This document shows, piece after piece, positions 25,036 to 33,209 of a stretch of 64,000 bases of DNA (position 1 is the first letter of the stretch; every line of letters starts with the position of its first letter). Below the pieces are notes generated by a model, which saw nothing but the letters and a program-made list of their open reading frames with translations, was not told where the DNA came from and made no database searches. Position numbers and translations under genes: made by a program. Source of the stretch: Prosthecobacter vanneervenii (GTDB taxonomy: Bacteria; Verrucomicrobiota; Verrucomicrobiia; Verrucomicrobiales; Verrucomicrobiaceae); NCBI RefSeq assembly GCF_014203095.1, contig NZ_JACHIG010000005.1:310001-374000 (forward strand), in the 5' to 3' direction.

Positions 25036-25361
25036 AGCTAGCCATAGAATCTATCTTGAATAATAAAATACCCAGCTGATATGGCCAATGGCTAAGAAAG
25101 AGTATTCGTTCGAAATATCTCCGACTACTCAGCACGAGAGATGCGACTTATCGCCAATCAGCGTGATACGGGCCCCAGTCAAGTCGTCTTGGCACCAGCA
25201 GCCTCTGTCAACCATATCATAACGAGCAGCATATCACAGCCCCGCAAAATTCACGTTCCGTGACCTTAAGCGAACGACATACATAATTACTGTATAATAA
25301 CGCAACAGGCTATTCGATGAGTAAATTCATTCAGTCCTTGGCCCCAAAACGACGAAAAGTC
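25036..25361. other. intergenic stretch upstream of recA
   Basis: AT-rich, with no gene recognised. It contains a TATAAT at 25293-25298 without a clear -35 partner. It forms the end of the AT-rich island. Confidence 0.4.
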
Positions 25362-25389
25362 CTTTACAGCCCCCTCGAAATGCGTTTTC

Positions 25390-25403
25390 TGTTCACCCGA
25401 ACA
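25390..25403 (+). promoter_or_regulatory. LexA (SOS) box of recA
   Basis: TGTTCACCCGAACA matches TGTTC-N4-GAACA exactly, 29 nt before the recA ATG. TTTACA at 25363-25368 could be the -35 with a weak -10 at 25386-25391 overlapping the box. It is the same motif as at 3109-3122. Confidence 0.88.
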
Positions 25404-25432
25404 TCTTTTTTAACCACACACCACACCTGATT

Positions 25433-26554
25433 ATGGCCCGCGCTCCCAAAGAATCCGCCGACACTTCCTCCGCCAAGACCGACAAAATCGCCGAGGCGCG
25501 CAGCCGCAATCTCGATCTGGCCATCCAGCAGATTCAGAAAGACTACGGCGAAGGCGCCATCCTCCGCATGGGCGACGACAGCTCCAAGATCGACGTCAGT
25601 GTCATCCCCACCGGCAATCTCCTTATCGACCAAGCACTCGGCACCGGCGGCTTCCCCCGCGGCCGTGTGGTGGAGGTCTATGGCCCGGAATCCTCCGGTA
25701 AGACGACCCTCACCCTCACCGTCATCGCCCAGGCCCAGAAGGCCGGCGGCCTGGCCGCCTTCATCGACGTGGAGCACGCCCTCGACCCCAGCTACGCCCG
25801 CCGCCTCGGCGTCAAGATGGACGAGCTGCTCGTCTCCCAGCCCAGCTCCGGTGAAGAAGCCCTGCGCATCTGCGAAACCCTCGTCCGCTCCAACGCTCTC
25901 GACGTCATCGTCATCGACTCCGTGGCCGCTCTCGTCACCCGCCAGGAACTCGACGGCGACATCGGCGACTCCACCGTGGGTGCTCAGGCCCGCCTTATGA
26001 GCGCCGCGCTCCGCAAGCTCACCGCCATCATCTCCAAGGCCCGTACCTGCTGCGTCTTCACCAACCAGATCCGAGAAAAAATCGGCGTCATGTTTGGCAA
26101 CCCCGAAACCACCCCTGGCGGCAAGGCCCTGAAATTCTACGCCAGCGTGCGTCTCGACATCCGCCGCATCGGCGCCATCAAGACCACCGACGGCACCGTC
26201 ACCGGCAACCGCACCAAGGTCAAAGTGGTGAAGAACAAGCTGGCCCCGCCCTACACCGAGGCCGAATTCGACATCATGTACAACGAAGGCATCTCCAATG
26301 TCGGCTCCCTGCTGGATCTGGCCATGGACTTCGAAATCCTGCAGAAGCGCGGATCGTGGATCAGCTACAAGGGCACCCAGCTGGCCCAGGGCCGCGACGC
26401 CGCCAAAGAAGTGCTGCGCAGCGACGCCACCGTTTACGCCGAGATTGAAGCCGCCGTGAAGGCCAAGCTGGCGGAGAAGAACGCCACCAATGAGAAATCA
26501 CCGGCCAAAGGAGCCGCCGCTGCCGCCGCCGCTTCCTCTTCGGACGAAGAGTAA
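25433..26554 (+). CDS. recA: recombinase RecA
   Basis: 373 residues. Walker A is [10 protein letters not shown] (Lys90), Walker [11 protein letters not shown], loop L2 lies around [19 protein letters not shown], and TNQIREKIG is the conserved strand. The C-terminus ends in an Ala-rich acidic tail ([13 protein letters not shown]), normal for RecA. It forms filaments on single-stranded DNA, drives recombination and triggers LexA and UmuD self-cleavage, so it should activate the cassette at the left end of the window. A LexA box lies upstream. Confidence 0.98.
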   Translation: MARAPKESADTSSAKTDKIAEARSRNLDLAIQQIQKDYGEGAILRMGDDSSKIDVSVIPTGNLLIDQALGTGGFPRGRVVEVYGPESSGKTTLTLTVIAQAQKAGGLAAFIDVEHALDPSYARRLGVKMDELLVSQPSSGEEALRICETLVRSNALDVIVIDSVAALVTRQELDGDIGDSTVGAQARLMSAALRKLTAIISKARTCCVFTNQIREKIGVMFGNPETTPGGKALKFYASVRLDIRRIGAIKTTDGTVTGNRTKVKVVKNKLAPPYTEAEFDIMYNEGISNVGSLLDLAMDFEILQKRGSWISYKGTQLAQGRDAAKEVLRSDATVYAEIEAAVKAKLAEKNATNEKSPAKGAAAAAAASSSDEE

Positions 26555-26659
26555 GCGGCTGCACGTGAAATGTGCCCCCGCCCTTTCACGTTCCAGTACC
26601 TTCGTCGTTTGACATTTACCGCCCCGTGCGCCTCTTTTCGCGGTCATTCCGCGACGAGT

Positions 26660-27070
26660 ATGGCTAAGCACGGCCAGCACCAGCAGCAGGAAACCTCCGC
26701 AGGCGACTCAAAGCCGGAATGTGGAGGACGTCAGGCCGTCGTCGAGCTCTGCGAGGTCACTTCATGCGGTCTTGTCTTCTGGTCCCGCCAGCGCTTCGAG
26801 ATCGGCTCCGAGCTCCAGGTCCGTGTGGAGCGCTCCGCACTCACCCCCGCCATCCTGGCCATGACAGACACCACCTCAAAGTGGGTCATGCTCAAGTGCC
26901 TGGTGGCCGCCGGCCTCCCACAGCGGCGCGCCGATGGCTCATCCGGCTTCAAAATTTCCCTCCTCGTGCTGCAGGCTCACGCGGAGGAATCTCAGCCAGC
27001 CAAGACCCGCTCCAAAATGCGCTGGTTTCGCCCACGGCTGGGCGGTCATCAGAGCTTCGGGTTAAACTGA
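26660..27070 (+). CDS. hypothetical protein, 136 aa (PilZ-like?)
   Basis: Starts at ATG 26660 (MAKHGQHQQQETSAGDSK). The core (RQAVVELCEVTSCGLVFWSR; GSELQVRVERSAL; WVMLKCLVAAGLPQR; GFKISLLVLQAH) alternates like a small beta-barrel and resembles the PilZ pattern, but the RxxxR and D/NxSxxG signatures are not present, so this is not a call. The end is basic (RSKMRWFRPRLGG). It lies about 100 nt after recA on the same strand. Confidence 0.6.
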   Translation: MAKHGQHQQQETSAGDSKPECGGRQAVVELCEVTSCGLVFWSRQRFEIGSELQVRVERSALTPAILAMTDTTSKWVMLKCLVAAGLPQRRADGSSGFKISLLVLQAHAEESQPAKTRSKMRWFRPRLGGHQSFGLN

Positions 27071-27086
27071 CAGCTCCGTTCTGTGC

Positions 27087-27557
27087 TCACTCCAGCTCCA
27101 CGCCAAAGAAGTCGTGCATCACCTGGCGGTACACGCGGCGCTTGAATTTCGGCACCCAGTCCATCTGAAACTCAGACGGCTTGATCCACTTGAAGGTGGA
27201 AAATTCGCGGTGGGTCGCATCCAGATTGAAGTCAGCGTCCGTTCCGTCAAACCGGCAGAGAAAGTAGGTCTGCTCCTGCCCGCCGTAGAAGCCGTATTTC
27301 AGCCGACCTTTGCTGAAGGAGTAGCGGTAGCCCTCCCTCCTTTGCAAAATCTGCAGCTGCTCGCGCTTCACGCCGATCTCCTCCTCCAGTTCGCGAAACA
27401 GCGCCGTCTCGGCATCCTCTCCCTCATCAATGCCGCCCTGCGGAAACTGCCAGGCGTTTTTGATGTTGAGGCGCTCCGCCACAAAAATACAGCCATCCTC
27501 ACGCTGCAAAATCGCAGCGACATTTGGACGATAGACGATGGCTTCAGGTGGGATCAT
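27087..27557 (-). CDS. Nudix hydrolase (RppH-like)
   Basis: 156 residues from ATG 27557, which shares one base with the stop of the upstream NlpC gene (TAATG). The Nudix box is GGIDEGEDAETALFRELEEE followed by IGV. PNVAAILQREDGCIFVAERL and NAWQFPQGG match the RppH group, which removes pyrophosphate from mRNA 5' ends or cleaves dinucleoside polyphosphates. The two activities cannot be told apart here. It is cotranscribed with the NlpC/P60-like lipoprotein gene. Confidence 0.88.
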   Translation of the reverse strand: MIPPEAIVYRPNVAAILQREDGCIFVAERLNIKNAWQFPQGGIDEGEDAETALFRELEEEIGVKREQLQILQRREGYRYSFSKGRLKYGFYGGQEQTYFLCRFDGTDADFNLDATHREFSTFKWIKPSEFQMDWVPKFKRRVYRQVMHDFFGVELE

Positions 27558-28081
27558 TACAGGCCGGAAGGATGTCGCATGGTGTAGCCCTTGGTTGGGC
27601 GAGAGCGGCTGCTCCAGCGCGGGCCGTCGCTGTCCGCATCGCTGTAGCCGGTGTCCAGCCGCAGGCCGGCCACTTCGAGAAAGACGTGCCCCTTGCGGGC
27701 ATACACCGTGATCCATTTGCCATGACCGCTGCTGCCATAGCTGCGGAAGGCCCCGGAGACCGTGGGCTTGCTCAGCCTGCCAGCGGCATGCAGCACATAC
27801 GAGGTGGTGCCGGAGCAGTCATAGGCCCAGTCTTCAAAATGCGCATGCCCGCCGCCACGGCGGTACGGCTTGGTGCAGATGCGGTTCCCGGCGGAGATGG
27901 CCCTCATCACTTCCGGCGGGGCATTCGCCGGTGGCACGGCCCGCCCGCCTACGATCACCGCCGTCTTTCCGGGAGCATACTTGTATTCCCAGCGCGAGCC
28001 CGCACTGGATCCGCACTGGCAGAGCAGCACGCACAGAGGCAGGAGCATCAGGAGGGGGAAAAGTCGCATCATCTGGCCCAT
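27557..28081 (-). CDS. NlpC/P60-like secreted or lipoprotein peptidase
   Basis: About 174 residues from ATG 28081 (starts at 28072 or 28069 are possible). A hydrophobic N-terminus with LLCQCGSS could be a lipobox. The catalytic Cys is in DWAYDCSGTTSYVLHAAGRL and the His in KGHVFLEVAGL, the NlpC/P60 arrangement; WSSRSRPTKGYTMRHP near the end is shared by many actinobacterial and PVC relatives. Likely substrate: peptidoglycan stem peptides. Divergent from the ThuA-like gene and coupled to the Nudix gene. Confidence 0.75.
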   Translation of the reverse strand: MGQMMRLFPLLMLLPLCVLLCQCGSSAGSRWEYKYAPGKTAVIVGGRAVPPANAPPEVMRAISAGNRICTKPYRRGGGHAHFEDWAYDCSGTTSYVLHAAGRLSKPTVSGAFRSYGSSGHGKWITVYARKGHVFLEVAGLRLDTGYSDADSDGPRWSSRSRPTKGYTMRHPSGL

Positions 28082-28160
28082 CGTATTCAGCCTCTCGGAA
28101 ATGACAAGGCGCGCAACACCGTCTTGCCTTGTTTTCAAATACTTGCCACAATCCGCCCCC

Positions 28161-29105
28161 ATGATCCGAAAACTCGCCGCCCCTCTGATGCTGGCCGCCG
28201 CTGCTTGTGCCGTGGCTTTCTCCGCTCCTGCCGCCAAGCACAAGATCCTCTTCTTCACCAAATCCAGCGGCTATGAGCATGCCGTCATTTCCTGGAAAAA
28301 TGGGCAGCCCAGTTATGCCGAAAAAGTGCTGCTGGAGCTCGGCGAAAAAAACGGCTGGGACTTCACCTTCTCCAAAGACGGCTCCAAGTTCAGCAAGGAC
28401 TACCTCGCCCAGTTTGACGCCGTCTTCTTCTACACCACCGGAGACCTCTGCAGCGAAGGCACCGATAAAAATCCGCCCATGAGCCCCGAGGGCAAGCAGG
28501 CCCTCTTTGACTACGTCAAGAGCGGCAAGGGCTTCATCGGCACCCACTCCGCCAGCGACACCTTCCACACCGACAACGAGGCCCTGAAAGGCCCCGAACG
28601 CTACGTGAACCACGGCGACAAAGCCGACGCCTACGTGCGCTTCCTCGGCGCCGAGTTCATCAAGCACGGCAAGCAGCAGGATGCCAAAAACACCGTCACC
28701 GACGCCAAGTTCCCCGGCTTTGAAAAGGTCGGTGCCACCTACGGCTTCATGGAGGAGTGGTACTCGCTCAAAGACTTCACGCCTGACATCCACGTCCTCA
28801 GCGTCATCGACGCCCCCGCCATGGAGGGCAAGGAATACGAACGCCCCGCCTACCCCAGCACCTGGGCACGCAAAGAAGGCGCAGGCCGCGTCTGGTACAC
28901 CGCCATGGGCCACCGCGAGGACGTGTGGACCAATCCCACCTTCCAGAACATCCTGATCGGCGGCATCAAATGGGCGCTGGGAGATGTCCAGGCAGACGTG
29001 CCCCCAAACCTCAAGGAAACCGCCCCCGGCGCCATGACCAATCCCCCCTACGTGGCCCCGCCGCCGCCCAAGCCCGCCAAGACCGACGCCGCTCCTGCAA
29101 AGTAG
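28161..29105 (+). CDS. secreted ThuA-like domain protein
   Basis: 314 residues from ATG 28161 with a signal peptide ending around FSAPAAK. The ThuA/GATase-like fold is seen in HKILFFTKSSGYEHAVISW, FDAVFFYTTGD, KGFIGTHSASDTF, RPAYPSTWARKEGAGRVWYT and AMGHREDVWTNP. In Planctomycetes and Verrucomicrobia such proteins occur with sugar or glycan-degradation genes; activity is not established. The C-terminus is a Pro-rich tail (PPPPKPAKTDAAPAK). Confidence 0.85.
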   Translation: MIRKLAAPLMLAAAACAVAFSAPAAKHKILFFTKSSGYEHAVISWKNGQPSYAEKVLLELGEKNGWDFTFSKDGSKFSKDYLAQFDAVFFYTTGDLCSEGTDKNPPMSPEGKQALFDYVKSGKGFIGTHSASDTFHTDNEALKGPERYVNHGDKADAYVRFLGAEFIKHGKQQDAKNTVTDAKFPGFEKVGATYGFMEEWYSLKDFTPDIHVLSVIDAPAMEGKEYERPAYPSTWARKEGAGRVWYTAMGHREDVWTNPTFQNILIGGIKWALGDVQADVPPNLKETAPGAMTNPPYVAPPPPKPAKTDAAPAK

Positions 29106-29107
29106 TT

Positions 29108-29124
29108 TCGTTGCGCCGCAACGA
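29108..29124. repeat. GTTGCG-C-CGCAAC palindrome
   Basis: CGTTGCGCCGCAACG directly after the ThuA-like gene, the same core as the paired palindromes at 8573-8620. It probably folds as a short hairpin. Confidence 0.5.
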
Positions 29125-29220
29125 GAGCCTTTCTTCGACCGTTTAGTCCGTCCCCCCTCCCTCTCAAATTCCCTGTCCAAATCCAGTCGCAGCACGACTG
29201 GATGACTTCTCTCCACCACC

Positions 29221-31263
29221 ATGCCCAAGCCCCTTCAAGTCCTCGCCTGGATCGCCGTCTCCCTTCTCGGAGCTGGCTCCGTCGCCTTCTCCGCATTGCA
29301 CAAAGGAGAGACCATCAATGCGCTCTGGCTCGTGGTGGCTGGCCTGTGCTCCTTTGCCGTCGCCTATCGCTTTTACAGCAAATGGCTCATCACCAAGGTG
29401 CTCGTGCTCGATGCCCATCGCGCCCCGCCCTCAGTCACGCACAAGGACGGCAAGGACTTCGTTCCCACCAACAAGTGGGTCGTCTTCGGCCACCACTTCG
29501 CCGCCATCGCAGGCCCCGGCCCGCTCGTGGGCCCCGTGCTCGCGGCGCAGTTCGGCTACCTTCCCGGCATGCTTTGGATCTTGATCGGCGCCACACTCGG
29601 CGGTGGCGTGCATGATGCGATCGTGATGTTTGCCTCCATCCGCCGTGGCGGCAAATCCGTGGGCCAGATGCTCAAGGAGGAAGTGAACCCGATCGTCGGC
29701 CTCGTCGCCATGATCTCCGTCCTCGCCATCATGACCATCCTTCTCGCCGTGCTTGGCCTCGTCGTGGTCAAGGCCCTGGCCGAGAGCCCCTGGGGTCTCT
29801 TCACCATCGTCATGACCATCCCGCTGGCCTTCATCATGGGCTTTGGTCACACCATCTTCGGTGCCAGCGTGCGCAGCGTCACCATCTTCGGCATCATCGG
29901 CCTGCTCGTCAGCGTCTGGGCGGGCAGCAATCTCAAAGCCTGGGGCATCGAGCACTACTTCGACTACAAGGGCGAAACCATCGCCTGGTCCATCATGATC
30001 TACGGCTTCGCCGCCTCCGTGCTCCCCGTCTGGATGCTCCTCGCCCCGCGTGACTACCTCAGCACCTTCATGAAGATCGGCACCGTCGCCGTCCTCGCCG
30101 TTGTCGTCATCTGGGTCGCCCCCGATTTGCAGATGCCCAAGCTCACGAAGTTCGTCGATGGCACCGGCCTGGTCTTCCTCGGCAGCGTCTTCCCCTTCGT
30201 CTTCATCACCATCGCCTGCGGAGCCATCTCCGGCTTCCACGCCCTCATCTCCTCCGGCACCACCCCCAAGCTGCTCGACAACGAAGCCGACATCCGCAGC
30301 GTTGCCTACGGTGCCATGATCACCGAGATGCTCGTCGCACTCATGGCCCTCGTCGCCGCCTGCGCCCTTCAGCCCGGCGAATACTTCGCCATCAATGCTG
30401 GCATCAACAAGACCATGGCTCCCACCGAAGTCGTCGGCGTCATCTCCAATGCCGGATTCCCCGTCACCGTCGCAGGCATGGACAAACTGGCCGCCGACAT
30501 CGGCGAAAAAACCATGTTTGGCCGCGTCGGCGGAGCCCCCACCTTTGCCGTCGGCATGGCGCAGATGTTCGCCCGCGCCTTTGGCCCCGCGTGGATGTCC
30601 TTCTGGTACCACTTCGCCATCATGTTTGAGGCGCTGTTCATCCTGACCACCATCGACGCCGGCACGCGCGTGGGCCGCTTCATCCTGCAGGACTTCCTCG
30701 GCGGCATCTGGAAACCCCTCGGCAACACCCGCAGCCTCCCCGCCAACGTCTTTGCCAGCGCCATGCTCGTCGCCGCCTGGGGCTACTTCCTCTATCAGGG
30801 CGTCGTCGATCCCCTCGGCGGCATCAACACCCTCTGGCCGCTCTTCGGCATCGCCAATCAGCTCCTCGCCGTCATCGCCTTCTGCCTCGGCACCACCATC
30901 CTCATCAAGATGGGCAAGGCCCGCTACCTCCTCGTCACCGTCATCCCGCTCATCTTCCTCATGAGCGCCACCTTCGCCGCCGGCTACATCAAGCTCTTCG
31001 ACAAAGACCCGCGCATGGGCTTCATCGCAGGCGCAAAAATGTACGGTGAAAAGCTCGCCAAAGGCGGCACCCCTGTGGAGATGAAAACCTGGGCCGCGCA
31101 GCAGTTCAATTTCAACGTGGACACCGCCGTCACCGCCTTCTTCCTCTTCGCCGTCGCCATCATCTTCATCGGCTGCCTCAGCGAATGGATCAAGCTCCTC
31201 AGCGGCGCCAAAAAACCCGTCCTCAACGAAGAACCCTACGTCGCCCTGCCCGAAGGCGCGTGA
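29221..31263 (+). CDS. cstA: CstA family carbon starvation protein / pyruvate-peptide transporter
   Basis: 680 residues with about 16-18 predicted membrane segments. The N-terminal signature is GHHFAAIAGPGPLVGPVLAAQFGY (residues about 82-105), and the family motifs ACGAISGFHALISSGTTPK and LTTIDAGTRVGRF are present. CstA proteins import pyruvate or peptides under carbon limitation. No BtsS/BtsR-type two-component genes are nearby. Confidence 0.93.
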   Translation: MPKPLQVLAWIAVSLLGAGSVAFSALHKGETINALWLVVAGLCSFAVAYRFYSKWLITKVLVLDAHRAPPSVTHKDGKDFVPTNKWVVFGHHFAAIAGPGPLVGPVLAAQFGYLPGMLWILIGATLGGGVHDAIVMFASIRRGGKSVGQMLKEEVNPIVGLVAMISVLAIMTILLAVLGLVVVKALAESPWGLFTIVMTIPLAFIMGFGHTIFGASVRSVTIFGIIGLLVSVWAGSNLKAWGIEHYFDYKGETIAWSIMIYGFAASVLPVWMLLAPRDYLSTFMKIGTVAVLAVVVIWVAPDLQMPKLTKFVDGTGLVFLGSVFPFVFITIACGAISGFHALISSGTTPKLLDNEADIRSVAYGAMITEMLVALMALVAACALQPGEYFAINAGINKTMAPTEVVGVISNAGFPVTVAGMDKLAADIGEKTMFGRVGGAPTFAVGMAQMFARAFGPAWMSFWYHFAIMFEALFILTTIDAGTRVGRFILQDFLGGIWKPLGNTRSLPANVFASAMLVAAWGYFLYQGVVDPLGGINTLWPLFGIANQLLAVIAFCLGTTILIKMGKARYLLVTVIPLIFLMSATFAAGYIKLFDKDPRMGFIAGAKMYGEKLAKGGTPVEMKTWAAQQFNFNVDTAVTAFFLFAVAIIFIGCLSEWIKLLSGAKKPVLNEEPYVALPEGA

Positions 31264-31281
31264 TCAAGCACGCCAGCTTTT

Positions 31282-31342
31282 TGGACTGCGGTCGCGAAGA
31301 TGCAAGGCGCAAGCCTGCATCGCAGCTACCGCTTTTCGAGCA
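31282..31342 (+). repeat. dispersed repeat, subtype B (copy B1)
   Basis: GGACTGCGGTCGCGAAGATG start, hairpin core GATGCAAGGCGCAAGCC.TGCATC, and end GCAGCTACCGCTTTTCGAGC. It lies just after cstA. Confidence 0.75.
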
Positions 31343-31407
31343 GGTCACCCTTCCCCTCCCCCCTCAGCGCGCACGCCAGCTTGCGCATACACGAGCACGG
31401 CCCTTGC

Positions 31408-31854
31408 TCAGGGGGAATAAATCAGCCGGCCCCACTCATTGTAGGCTTCAGCAAAGATCGCGTTGCACAACCCTGGATCAGAGGCGTCGAGATAACGACG
31501 AGCACTGGCAATCACCCGTTCCTTGTCCTCTTTTCCGACGCTCAGATACATATAGTAAAATAGAAAGCGCTGTCTGTGTCGGCCTGGCGCTGGCCCTTGC
31601 CGATAGGCTTGGAATCCAAGAATGCTGTTCCCCTCAAAGCACCAAACAGGTGAGTGCGTTCCAGCCCCAGCCTTTTCGGTAAACCAGCGTGTCATTTCGG
31701 TAGGGGCTTCAACGAGATAAGGGCTGATTCGAATGAAGGCCCACGTCAGGCAGATTCGATGCGCGCCGGTGTAATCTTCCACCTGCGTTCTCATGCCCAG
31801 AGGCAGCAGTGCCACGAGCGCCAGCAAAATGAAACCCTTCCTGCGCATCACCAT
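31408..31854 (-). CDS. hypothetical exported protein, 148 aa
   Basis: Begins MVMRRKGFILLALVALLPLG, a short basic stretch plus hydrophobic helix that is either a signal peptide or an N-terminal anchor. The rest is soluble and aromatic-rich (RFLFYYMYLSVGKEDKERV; ARRYLDASDPGLCNAIFAEAY). No family is recognised. AT content is slightly higher than neighbours. It is followed on the minus strand by the end of cstA, convergent. Confidence 0.6.
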   Translation of the reverse strand: MVMRRKGFILLALVALLPLGMRTQVEDYTGAHRICLTWAFIRISPYLVEAPTEMTRWFTEKAGAGTHSPVWCFEGNSILGFQAYRQGPAPGRHRQRFLFYYMYLSVGKEDKERVIASARRYLDASDPGLCNAIFAEAYNEWGRLIYSP

Positions 31855-31926
31855 GTACCCGAAGTTACCCGGCAGAACGCGGCCAAAACAAGCATAATTA
31901 ACAAGCGCTCATGGAAGTCCGCCTCA

Positions 31927-31977
31927 CACGCGCTCAGCATCATCTCCAGCTCCGCCACACTCAGCGGCGTCCCCACG
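31927..31977 (-). pseudogene. fragment duplicated from the ArsC-like gene
   Basis: On the minus strand it encodes TPLSVAELEMMLSACEAD, almost the same as TPPSVAELKMMLSAYAGD in the ArsC-like protein at 35083-35445, and the DNA matches over about 47 bp. No other part of the gene is present, so it is a remnant or partial copy. Confidence 0.6.
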
Positions 31978-31985
31978 GCTCGTCA

Positions 31986-33197
31986 TCAGCCACTGATCCA
32001 AACACGCCGTCCCTGAATCGTCTGGTTGCCGGCTGAAAATGGCCACGGCTGCTCGGCCATCTTCCGGTATCTTTTCAGTGCCTCCGGAGGCATCCACGCC
32101 GCGTCCGGACTGGCCAGCCAGCGGCTCATATCCTCCCGTGAATAATCTTTCCACTGAGTCATGATGCTACTCAGGACGGCATCCCGGCTTTCCTCCGTCC
32201 CTTTCATCAGCCGCACAAGACCGATCACATCCACCGCGATTGCCGGCTCATTTCCCAGCACCGTGCGCACCTTGTCCGTGGTGATCGTGTCGAGATGCTG
32301 CCGCACATACCCCAGCGCCCCGGCGGGATCATTCTTCAGCCATGTACCCAGCACGCTGCGCCACGCGGCATCTCGACTCTCCTCATCCGGCAGGCTCTCA
32401 GCGTAGGCCAGCGCAGCGGAAGCATCCGCCTTCGCCATCCACGCGGCAGCGGTGCTGGTCAGGCCCCGGCGGATCTTCGGAGAGGCCACCTCCACAGCCA
32501 GCGCAGCCGCCGCACGCGCATCCGTGGGGGCCAGATCGGTGGCGATGGAGCTCCAGGCATAGTCACACTGTTCAAACTTGGGCTGTCGGCGCAGCCAGGC
32601 CAGCACGGCTTCTTTTTGCCCACCACGCTGCCAGACGTGGCTGACAAGATTTCTGATCTGCGCACGCTGCTCCTGCCCTCCTGCGTAAAGCGCCACCAGG
32701 GCGTCCAGAGACGCCACCTCGGGTTTGATGACCTTTCCATACTCCAGATAGGACATGTCCCCCACGATCCGCTCCCTGTCTGGCTGCGTCTTGAGCCACT
32801 CCAAAAACACCTGCGGCTGGCTGCCAAACCAGCACGCCAGGGCCACACTCAGAAAGGCATGGCGCTCGATCGGATCTTCGATGGCCTGCCCAAAAGCGGC
32901 AGCTCCATGCCCGTCCTGTCGCCCCCATTCACGTGCCACCAGCTCCATCTCCGTCAGGCGCGGTTTTACGCCGCTCTTCGTCAGCACCTGCCAGGCACGC
33001 GGTGCGTCGCCCTGCGCCATCTGCAGCAGCAGCTTCTCACGGGTTTGAGGCTCCATCCGCCCTCCCGAGGCCGCCTCCTGCCACCGGCTGAAGGCGGCAG
33101 AAGGTCCGGCCGGCATGAGAAGCGGCCTGTAGGAGTACAGCACGCCGCCCAGCAGGCCGCATGCAAATAAGCTGGTGCACCAGATGACAGTTTTCAT
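31986..33197 (-). CDS. helical-repeat protein with N-terminal membrane anchor
   Basis: 403 residues. MKTVIWCTSLFACGLLGGVLY is an N-terminal anchor or signal. The rest consists of repeated helical pairs with WxxxDPxxAxxYxxxLP-like units (WMAKADASAALAYAESLPDE; WLKNDPAGALGYVRQHL), forming a TPR/SEL1-like superhelix. Similar proteins are frequent in Verrucomicrobia with unknown function, and the fold suggests protein binding at the membrane. It starts 12 nt after a longer paralogue on the same strand. Confidence 0.75.
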   Translation of the reverse strand: MKTVIWCTSLFACGLLGGVLYSYRPLLMPAGPSAAFSRWQEAASGGRMEPQTREKLLLQMAQGDAPRAWQVLTKSGVKPRLTEMELVAREWGRQDGHGAAAFGQAIEDPIERHAFLSVALACWFGSQPQVFLEWLKTQPDRERIVGDMSYLEYGKVIKPEVASLDALVALYAGGQEQRAQIRNLVSHVWQRGGQKEAVLAWLRRQPKFEQCDYAWSSIATDLAPTDARAAAALAVEVASPKIRRGLTSTAAAWMAKADASAALAYAESLPDEESRDAAWRSVLGTWLKNDPAGALGYVRQHLDTITTDKVRTVLGNEPAIAVDVIGLVRLMKGTEESRDAVLSSIMTQWKDYSREDMSRWLASPDAAWMPPEALKRYRKMAEQPWPFSAGNQTIQGRRVWISG

Positions 33198-33209
33198 CGC
33201 AAAAAGAGG

